DNA from: Auanema rhodensis
Taxonomy: Eukaryota > Nematoda > Chromadorea > Rhabditida > Rhabditidae
Assembly: GCA_964057225.1 (NCBI GenBank)
Contig: OZ059900.1
Location: 17,003,638 to 17,067,637 of the forward strand
Direction of reading: 5' to 3'
DNA length: 64,000 bases
The position numbers and the translations under genes are program-made. The notes under the pieces were generated by a model. The model was not told the DNA's origin. It searched no databases and worked only from the letters and a program-made list of their open reading frames with translations. Positions 55,403 to 64,000 of this stretch are shown piece after piece. Every line of letters begins with the position of its first letter. Position 1 is the stretch's first letter.

Positions 55403-57454
55403 AAATTTCGCTGTAAACAAGGTTTTGACTTACGATTTCATGTGTTCAAACTCATGCAATGTCAATGAAACCTAGCTCAAAATTGTTCGTACAACGTCTA
55501 GTTCCACTTTCACGACAAAAAAACAGGGGTTAGAAAATTAAGGAAATTAGCATATTCTGAGGGCACGCCCCTTATGGCTAATATTGATTAAATCGATTTT
55601 TGTTCATATGAGTCGTCAAATGCAACGAATTTCAGCGTGTTACATACTAAAATTAAGCATTTTACATGCTGAACACTAGAAAAATACAAAAACACAGTAA
55701 TACCCATGAGAAATATTTTATTATGCTGGAAAACCAGTTTTTGGAAATTTCGCTGTAAACAAGGTTTTGACTTACGATTTCATGTGTTCAAACTCATGCA
55801 ATGTCAATGAAACCTAGCTCAAAATTGTTCGTACAACGTCTAGTTCCACTTTCACGACAAAAAAACAGGGGTTAGAAAATTAAGGAAATTAGCATATTCT
55901 GAGGGCACGCCCCTTATGGCTAATATTGATTAAATCGATTTTTGTTCATATGAGTCGTCAAATGCAACGAATTTCAGCGTGTTACATACTAAAATGAAGC
56001 ATTTTACATGCTGAACACTAGAAAAATACAAAAACACAGTATTTCCCATGAGAAATATTTTATTATGCTGGAAAACCAGTTTTTGGAAATTTCGCTGTAA
56101 ACAAGGTTTTGACTTACGATTTCATGTGTTCAAACTCATGCAATGTCAATGAAACCTAGCTCAAAATTGTTCGTACAACGTCTAGTTCCACTTTCACGAC
56201 AAAAAAACAGGGGTTAGAAAATTAAGGAAATTAGCATATTCTGAGAGCACGCCCTTTATGGCTAATATTGATTAAATCGATTTTTGTTCATATGAGTCGT
56301 CAAATGCAACGAATTTCAGCGTGTTACATACTAAAATGAAGCATTTTACATGCTGAACGTTAGAAAAATACAAAAACACAGTATTACCCATGAGAAATAT
56401 TTTATTATGCTGGAAAACCAGTTTTTGGAAATTTCGCTGTAAACAAGGTTTTGACTTACGATTTCATGTGTTCAAACTCATGCAATGTCAATGAAACCTA
56501 GCTCAAAATTGTTCGTACAACGTCTAGTTCCACTTTCACGACAAAAAAACAGGGGTTAGAAAATTAAGGAAATTAGCATATTCTGAGGGCACGCCCCTTA
56601 TGGCTAATATTGATTAAATCGATTTTTGTTCATATGAGTCGTCAAATGCAACGAATTTCAGCGTGTTACATACTAAAATTAAGCATTTTACATGCTGAAC
56701 ACTAGAAAAATACAAAAACACAGTAATACCCATGAGAAATATTTTATTATGCTGGAAAACCAGTTTTTGGAAATTTCGCTGTAAACAAGGTTTTGACTTA
56801 CGATTTCATGTGTTCAAACTCATGCAATGTCAATGAAACCTAGCTCAAAATTGTTCGTACAACGTCTAGTTCCACTTTCACGACAAAAAAACAGGGGTTA
56901 GAAAATTAAGGAAATTAGCATATTCTGAGGGCACGCCCCTTATGGCTAATATTGATTAAATCGATTTTTGTTCATATGAGTCGTCAAATGCAACGAATTT
57001 CAGCGTGTTACATACTAAAATGAAGCATTTTACATGCTGAACACTAGAAAAATACAAAAACACAGTATTTCCCATGAGAAATATTTTATTATGCTGGAAA
57101 ACCAGTTTTTGGAAATTTCGCTGTAAACAAGGTTTTGACTTACGATTTCATGTGTTCAAACTCATGCAATGTCAATGAAACCTAGCTCAAAATTGTTCGT
57201 ACAACGTCTAGTTCCACTTTCACGACAAAAAAACAGGGGTTAGAAAATTAAGGAAATTAGCATATTCTGAGAGCACGCCCTTTATGGCTAATATTGATTA
57301 AATCGATTTTTGTTCATATGAGTCGTCAAATGCAACGAATTTCAGCGTGTTACATACTAAAATGAAGCATTTTACATGCTGAACGTTAGAAAAATACAAA
57401 AACACAGTATTACCCATGAGAAATATTTTATTATGCTGGAAAACCAGTTTTTGG
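55403..57454 (+). repeat. 3-monomer duplication i j k' marked by 274T
   Basis: The blocks 55403-56428 and 56429-57454 repeat i j k' (1026 bp). Both k' copies carry 'gttag' instead of 'gctag' (56360 and 57386), a change seen only in these two, which proves their common origin. Confidence 0.88.
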
Positions 57455-58480
57455 AAATTTCGCTGTAAACAAGGTTTTGACTTACGATTTCATGTGTTCA
57501 AACTCATGCAATGTCAATGAAACCTAGCTCAAAATTGTTCGTACAACGTCTAGTTCCACTTTCACGACAAAAAAACAGGGGTTAGAAAATTAAGGAAATT
57601 AGCATATTCTGAGGGCACGCCCCTTATGGCTAATATTGATTAAATCGATTTTTGTTCATATGAGTCGTCAAATGCAACGAATTTCAGCGTGTTACATACT
57701 AAAATGAAGCATTTTACATGCTGAACACTAGAAAAATACAAAAACACAGTATTTCCCATGAGAAATATTTTATTATGCTGGAAAACCAGTTTTTGGAAAT
57801 TTCGCTGTAAACAAGGTTTTGACTTACGATTTCATGTGTTCAAACTCATGCAATGTCAATGAAACCTAGCTCAAAATTGTTCGTACAACGTCTAGTTCCA
57901 CTTTCACGACAAAAAAACAGGGGTTAGAAAATTAAGGAAATTAGCATATTCTGAGAGCACGCCCTTTATGGCTAATATTGATTAAATCGATTTTTGTTCA
58001 TATGAGTCGTCAAATGCAACGAATTTCAGCGTGTTACATACTAAAATGAAGCATTTTACATGCTGAACGCTAGAAAAATACAAAAACACAGTATTACCCA
58101 TGAGAAATATTTTATTATGCTGGAAAACCAGTTTTTGGAAATTTCGCTGTAAACAAGGTTTTGACTTACGATTTCATGTGTTCAAACTCATGCAATGTCA
58201 ATGAAACCTAGCTCAAAATTGTTCCTACAACGTCTAGTTCCACTTTCACGACAAAAAAACAGGGGTTAGAAAATTAAGGAAATTAGCATATTCTGAGGGC
58301 ACGCCCCTTATGGCTAATATTGATTAAATCGATTTTTGTTCATATGAGTCGTCAAATGCAACGAATTTCAGCGTGTTACATACTAAAATGAAGCATTTTG
58401 TATGCTGAACACTAGAAAAATACAAAAACATAGTATTTCCCATGAGAAATATTTTATTATGCTGGAAAACCAGTTTTTGG

Positions 58481-61400
58481 AAATTTCGCTGTAAACAAGG
58501 TTTTGACTTACGATTTCATGTGTTCAAACTCATGCAATGTCAATGAAACCTAGCTCAAAATTGTTCGTACAACGTCTAGTTCCACTTTCACGACAAAAAA
58601 ACAGGGGTTAGAAAATTAAGGAAATTAGCATATTCTGAGGGCACGCCCCTTATGGCTAATATTGATTAAATCGATTTTTGTTCATATGAGTCGTCAAATG
58701 CAACGAATTTCAGCGTGTTACATACTAAAATTAAGCATTTTACATGCTGAACACTAGAAAAATACAAAAACACAGTAATACCCATGAGAAATATTTTATT
58801 ATGCTGGAAAACCAGTTTTTGGAAATTTCGCTGTAAACAAGGTTTTGACTTACGATTTCATGTGTTCAAACTCATGCAATGTCAATGAAACCTAGCTCAA
58901 AATTGTTCGTACAACGTCTAGTTCCACTTTCACGACAAAAAAACAGGGGTTAGAAAATTAAGGAAATTAGCATATTCTGAGGGCACGCCCCTCATGGCTA
59001 ATATTGATTAAATCGATTTTTGTTCATATGAGTCGTCAAATGCAACGAATTTCAGCGTGTTACATACTAAAATGAAGCATTTTACATGCTGAACACTAGA
59101 AAAATACAAAAACACAGTATTTCCCATGAGAAATATTTTATTATGCTGGAAAACCAGTTTTTGGAAATTTCGCTGTAAACAAGGTTTTGACTTACGATTT
59201 CATGTGTTCAAACTCATGCAATGTCAATGAAACCTAGCTCAAAATTGTTCGTACAACGTCTAGTTCCACTTTCACGACAAAAAAACAGGGGTTAGAAAAT
59301 TAAGGAAATTAGCATATTCTGAGAGCACGCCCTTTATGGCTAATATTGATTAAATCGATTTTTGTTCATATGAGTCGTCAAATGCAACGAATTTCAGCGT
59401 GTTACATACTAAAATGAAGCATTTTACATGCTGAACGCTAGAAAAATACAAAAACACAGTATTACCCATGAGAAATATTTTATTATGCTGGAAAACCAGT
59501 TTTTGGAAATTTCGCTGTAAACAAGGTTTTGACTTACGATTTCATGTGTTCAAACTCATGCAATGTCAATGAAACCTAGCTCAAAATTGTTCGTACAACG
59601 TCTAGTTCCACTTTCACGACAAAAAAAAAGGGGTTAGAAAATTAAGGAAATTAGCATATTCTGAGGGCACGCCCCTTATGGCTAATATTGATTAAATCGA
59701 TTTTTGTTCATATGAGTCGTCAAATGCAACGAATTTCAGCGTGTTACATACTAAAATGAATCATTTTACATGCTGAACACTAGAAAAATACAAAAACACA
59801 GTATTTCCCATGAGAAATATTTTATTATGCTGGAAAACCAGTTTTTGGAAATTTCGCTGTAAACAAGGTTTTGACTTACGATTTCATGTGTTCAAACTCA
59901 TGCAATGTCAATGAAACCTAGCTCAAAATTGTTCGTACAACGTCTAGTTCCACTTTCACGACAAAAAAACAGGGGTTAGAAAATTAAGGAAATTAGCATA
60001 TTCTGAGAGCACGCCCTTTATGGCTAATATTGATTAAATCGATTTTTGTTCATATGAGTCGTCAAATGCAACGAATTTCAGCGTGTTACATACTAAAATG
60101 AAGCATTTTACATGCTGAACGCTAGAAAAATACAAAAACACAGTATTACCCATGAGAAATATTTTATTATGCTGGAAAACCAGTTTTTGGAAATTTCGCT
60201 GTAAACAAGGTTTTGACTTACGATTTCATGTGTTCAAACTCATGCAATGTCAATGAAACCTAGCTCAAAATTGTTCCTACAACGTCTAGTTCCACTTTCA
60301 CGACAAAAAAACAGGGGTTAGAAAATTAAGGAAATTAGCATATTCTGAGAGCACGCCCCTTATGGCTAATATTGATTAAATCGATTTTTGTTCATATGAG
60401 TCGTCAAATGCAACGAATTTCAGCGTGTTACATACTAAAATGAAGCATTTTGTATGCTGAACACTAGAAAAATACAAAAACATAGTATTTCCCATGAGAA
60501 ATATTTTATTATGCTGGAAAACCAGTTTTTGGAAATTTCGCTGTAAACAAGGTTTTGACTTACGATTTCATGTGTTCAAACTCATGCAATGTCAATGAAA
60601 CCTAGCTCAAAATTGTTCGTACAACGTCTAGTTCCACTTTCACGACAAAAAAACAGGGGTTAGAAAATTAAGGAAATTAGCATATTCTGAGGGCACGCCC
60701 CTTATGGCTAATATTGATTAAATCGATTTTTGTTCATATGAGTCGTCAAATGCAACGAATTTCAGCGTGTTACATACTAAAATAAAGCATTTTACATGCT
60801 GAACACTAGAAAAATACAAAAACACAGTATTTCCCATGAGAAATATTTTATTATGCTGGAAAACCAGTTTTTGGAAATTTCGCTGTAAACAAGGTTTTGA
60901 CTTACGATTTCATGTGTTCAAACTCATGCAATGTCAATGAAACCTAGCTCAAAATTGTTCGTACAACGTCTAGTTCCACTTTCACGACAAAAAAACAGGG
61001 GTTAGAAAATTAAGGAAATTAGCATATTCTGAGGGCACGCCCTTTATGGCTAATATTGATTAAATCGATTTTTGTTCATATGAGTCGTCAAATGCAACGA
61101 ATTTCAGCGTGTTACATACTAAAATGAAGCATTTTACATGCTGAACGCTAGAAAAATACAAAAACACAGTATTTCCCATGAGAAATATTTTATTATGCTG
61201 GAAAACCAGTTTTTGGAAATTTCGCTGTAAACAAGGTTTTGACTTACGATTTCATGTGTTCAAACTCATGCAATGTCAATGAAACCTAGCTCAAAATTGT
61301 TCCTACAACGTCTAGTTCCACTTTCACGACAAAAAAACAGGGGTTAGAAAATTAAGGAAATTAGCATATTCTGAGGGCACGCCCCTTATGGCTAATATTG

Positions 61401-64000
61401 ATTAAATCGATTTTTGTTCATATGAGTCGTCAAATGCAACGAATTTCAGCGTGTTACATACTAAAATGAAGCATTTTACATGCTGAACACTAGAAAAATA
61501 CAAAAACACAGTATTTCCCATGAGAAATATTTTATTATGCTGGAAAACCAGTTTTTGGAAATTTCGCTGTAAACAAGGTTTTGACTTACGATTTCATGTG
61601 TTCAAACTCATGCAATGTCAATGAAACCTAGCTCAAAATTGTTTGTACAACGTCTAGTTCCACTTTCACGACAAAAAAACAGGGGTTAGAAAATTAAGGA
61701 AATTAGCATATTCTGAGGGCACGCCCCTTATGGCTAATATTGATTAAATCGATTTTTGTTCATATGAGTCGTCAAATGCAACGAATTTCAGCGTGTCACA
61801 TACTAAAATGAAGCATTTTACATGCTGAACGCTAGAAAAATACAAAAACACAGTATTTCCCATGAGAAATATTTTATTATGCTGGAAAACCAGTTTTTGG
61901 AAATTTCGCTGTAAACAAGGTTTTGACTTACGATTTCATGTGTTCAAACTCATGCAATGTCAATGAAACCTAGCTCAAAATTGTTCGTACAACGTCTAGT
62001 TCCACTTTCACGACAAAAAAACAGGGGTTAGAAAATTAAGGAATTTAGCATATTCTGAGAGCACGCCCTTTATGGCTAATATTGATTAAATCGATTTTTG
62101 TTCATATGAGTCGTCAAATGCAACGAATTTCAGCATGTTACATACTAAAATGAAGCATTTTACATGCTGAACGCTAGAAAAATACAAAAACACAGTATTA
62201 CCCATGAGAAATATTTTATTATGCTGGAAAACCAGTTTTTGGAAATTTCGCTGTAAACAAGGTTTTGACTTACGATTTCATGTGTTCAAACTCATGCAAT
62301 GTCAATGAAACCTAGCTCAAAATTGTTCCTACAACGTCTAGTTCCACTTTCACGACAAAAAAACAGGGGTTAGAAAATTAAGGAAATTAGCATATTCTGA
62401 GGGCACGCCCTTTATGGCTAATATTGATTAAATCGATTTTTGTTCATATGAGTCGTCAAATGCAACGAATTTCAGCGTGTTACATACTAAAATGAAGCAT
62501 TTTACATGCTGAACGCTAGAAAAATACAAAAACACAGTATTTCCCATGAGAAATATTTTATTATGCTGGAAAACCAGTTTTTGGAAATTTCGCTGTAAAC
62601 AAGGTTTTGACTTACGATTTCATGTGTTCAAACTCATGCAATGTCAATGAAACCTAGCTCAAAATTGTTCCTACAACGTCTAGTTCCACTTTCACGACAA
62701 AAAAACAGGGGTTAGAAAATTAAGGAAATTAGCATATTCTGAGGGCACGCCCCTTATGGCTAATATTGATTAAATCGATTTTTGTTCATATGAGTCGTCA
62801 AATGCAACGAATTTCAGCGTGTTACATACTAAAATGAAGCATTTTACATGCTGAACACTAGAAAAATACAAAAACACAGTATTTCCCATGAGAAATATTT
62901 TATTATGCTGGAAAACCAGTTTTTGGAAATTTCGCTGTAAACAAGGTTTTGACTTACGATTTCATGTGTTCAAACTCATGCAATGTCAATGAAACCTAGC
63001 TCAAAATTGTTCGTACAACGTCTAGTTCCACTTTCACGACAAAAAAACAGGGGTTAGAAAATTAAGGAAATTAGCATATTCTGAGAGCACGCCCTTTATG
63101 GCTAATATTGATTAAATCGATTTTTGTTCATATGAGTCGTCAAATGCAACGAATTTCAGCGTGTTACATACTAAAATGAAGCATTTTACATGCTGAACAC
63201 TAGAAAAATACAAAAACATAGTATTTCCCATGAGAAATATTTTATTATGCTGGAAAACCAGTTTTTGGAAATTTCGCTGTAAACAAGGTTTTGACTTACG
63301 ATTTCATGTGTTCAAACTCATGCAATGTCAATGAAACCTAGCTCAAAATTGTTCGTACAACGTCTAGTTCCACTTTCACGACAAAAAAACAGGGGTTAGA
63401 AAATTAAGGAAATTAGCATATTCTGAGGGCACGCCCCTTATGGCTAATATTGATTAAATCGATTTTTGTTCATATGAGTCGTCAAATGCAACGAATTTCA
63501 GCGTGTTACATACTAAAATGAAGCATTTTACATGCTGAACACTAGAAAAATACAAAAACACAGTATTTCCCATGAGAAATATTTTATTATGCTGGAAAAC
63601 CAGTTTTTGGAAATTTCGCTGTAAACAAGGTTTTGACTTACGATTTCATGTGTTCAAACTCATGCAATGTCAATGAAACCTAGCTCAAAATTGTTCGTAC
63701 AACGTCTAGTTCCACTTTCACGACAAAAAAACAGGGGTTAGAAAATTAAGGAAATTAGCATATTCTGAGAGCACGCCCTTTATGGCTAATATTGATTAAA
63801 TCGATTTTTGTTCATATGAGTCGTCAAATGCAACGAATTTCAGCGTGTTACATACTAAAATGAAGCATTTTACATGCTGAACGCTAGAAAAATACAAAAA
63901 CACAGTATTACCCATGAGAAATATTTTATTATGCTGGAAAACCAGTTTTTGGAAATTTCGCTGTAAACAAGGTTTTGACTTACGATTTCATGTGTTCAAA
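58481..64000 (+). repeat. Array domain V (monomers 172-188): k-rich transition with returning p/q/r types
   Basis: The order is i j k j' k l'' then 252A-only, G/T with 273G, C/C, p, k, r, C/C, q-like, j, k and the partial copy. The p monomer at 61559-61900 (239C with 273G) and the r copy at 62243-62584 are the first of the p/q/r family since 15 kb. Several private changes occur (58993, 59628, 59761, 61644, 62044 and 62135). The array may be passing into another domain beyond the right edge. There is no gene in this stretch. Confidence 0.8.
63953..64000 (+). repeat. Partial monomer 188, cut by the window edge
   Basis: The first 48 bases of another monomer, in phase and without diagnostic variants. 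The array continues past the right edge. Confidence 0.97.

Larger units (their letters stand above)
24627..58480 (+). repeat. Array domain IV (monomers 73-171): about 21-monomer higher-order repeat
   Basis: Ninety-nine monomers are arranged as four successive versions of one order: c c d e f g a b h i j k l m i j k j k j n. The versions begin at 24627, 31808, 43435 and 50958. Shared rare markers bind them: the 1-bp deletion always in the m monomer after l, 284A always with f, and GTTT always with l. Versions differ by whole-monomer gains and losses and by chimeric monomers at the joints, the hallmark of unequal exchange in phase with the 342-bp unit. There is no gene in this stretch. Confidence 0.88.
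50958..58480 (+). repeat. HOR version 4 (22 monomers, altered tail)
   Basis: The order is c d e f g a b h i j k l m i j k' i j k' j k l'. One c is missing at the start, the body is intact, and the tail gains i j k' and ends in an l' with ATTT. After it no c monomer occurs up to the end of the window, so the regular HOR stops here. A private T to A at 54045 changes a non-core base of the CENP-B-box-like motif. Confidence 0.8.
1..64000 (+). repeat. Satellite DNA array, 342-bp monomer, 187 full copies plus one partial
   Basis: The whole window is a head-to-tail tandem array. The start motif 'aaatttcgct' recurs every 342 bp, and I followed it through every copy: 187 monomers account for positions 1-63952, with two copies of 343 bp and four of 341 bp. 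No monomer is inverted and nothing is inserted between copies. GC content is about 34%. Monomers are very similar, differing mostly at about 20 recurrent diagnostic sites plus a few private changes. The array runs off both ends of the window, so its true size is unknown. Such size and homogeneity are typical of eukaryotic centromeric, pericentromeric or subtelomeric satellites. I do not recognise the family, and the strand given is arbitrary. Confidence 0.99.

Noticed and set aside
1-64000. CRISPR array
   Set aside because: Copies are 342 bp and contiguous, with no short repeat alternating with unique spacers, and no cas genes are present.
1-64000. Transposon, retroelement or rDNA spacer origin
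   Set aside because: No terminal repeats, target-site duplications, transposase or reverse transcriptase remnants, or rRNA sequence were seen. The monomer could derive from such an element, but nothing in the window shows it.
1-64000. Alpha satellite or other named centromere repeat
   Set aside because: Apart from the length relation to 171 bp, the sequence does not resemble alpha satellite or the plant centromere satellites I can recall.
1-64000. Hidden gene or defence system between the repeats
   Set aside because: I followed the 342-bp phase through every copy to the last base, with only six 1-bp length changes, so there is no room for any inserted sequence.

Overview
The window is satellite DNA from end to end. 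It is one uninterrupted head-to-tail tandem array of a 342-bp monomer, AT-rich at about 34% GC. It holds 187 complete monomers plus a 48-bp partial one at the right edge. All copies lie in the same orientation, and no flanking unique sequence, transposon, RNA gene or credible protein-coding gene interrupts them. The period was counted directly: the same start motif recurs at 1, 343, 685, 1027 and so on. The phase is kept to the last base once two monomers of 343 bp and four of 341 bp are allowed for. An array this long and homogeneous points to a eukaryotic nuclear genome, at a centromeric, pericentromeric, subtelomeric or other heterochromatic block. I do not recognise the family. It is not alpha satellite, telomere repeat, rDNA or any plant centromere repeat I can recall. 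The host (plant, insect or other) cannot be fixed from the sequence.

Monomers differ at only about 20 recurrent sites, so most pairs differ by a handful of bases. Numbering positions 1-342 from 'aaatttcgct', the main sites are 19 (G/A), 71 (T/C), 86-87 (CC, CG or AA), 136 (T/G), 160 (G/A), 169 (T/C), 239 (T/C), 242 (A/G), 252 (G/T/A), 261-263 (TAC, CAC or TGT), 273 (A/G), 284 (C/A), 293 (C/T), 297-300 (ATTT, AATA, ATTA or GTTT) and 342 (G/A). I used these to type every monomer and read the higher-order structure. Type letters used in the entries: a = 87C,169T; b = 87G,169C,242G,261C; c = 87G,169C,AATA; d = 86-87AA, often 252A; e = 71C; f = 19A,136G,284A; g = 19A,342A; h = 87C,169T,261C; i = 252T,AATA; j = 87G,169C otherwise plain; k = 87G,160A,169T,273G,ATTA; l = 262-263GT,293T, usually GTTT; m = h with a 1-bp deletion; n = 87G,169T,261C; p = 87G,169C,239C,273G; q = 160A,169T,293T; r = 87C,169T,273G.

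Layout. 1-5472: short 3-monomer duplications of c/d/e and g/a types. 5473-15390: a separate p/q/r family with 6- and 7-monomer periods. 15391-24626: a mixed region with two 1-bp insertions, an e/j dimer ladder and a 9-monomer duplication. 24627-58480: a clear higher-order repeat (HOR) of about 21 monomers (c c d e f g a b h i j k l m i j k j k j n, 7181 bp in its cleanest copy). It is present in four successive versions that differ by internal whole-monomer insertions, deletions and chimeric junction monomers. 58481-64000: a k-rich transition in which p/r/q-type monomers reappear.

There is no gene network to describe. The biology is concerted evolution by unequal exchange, and possibly a chromatin role. 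One monomer equals two 171-bp nucleosome-like units and carries a degenerate CENP-B-box-like motif, two small hairpins and two short palindromes. These functional ideas are inference.
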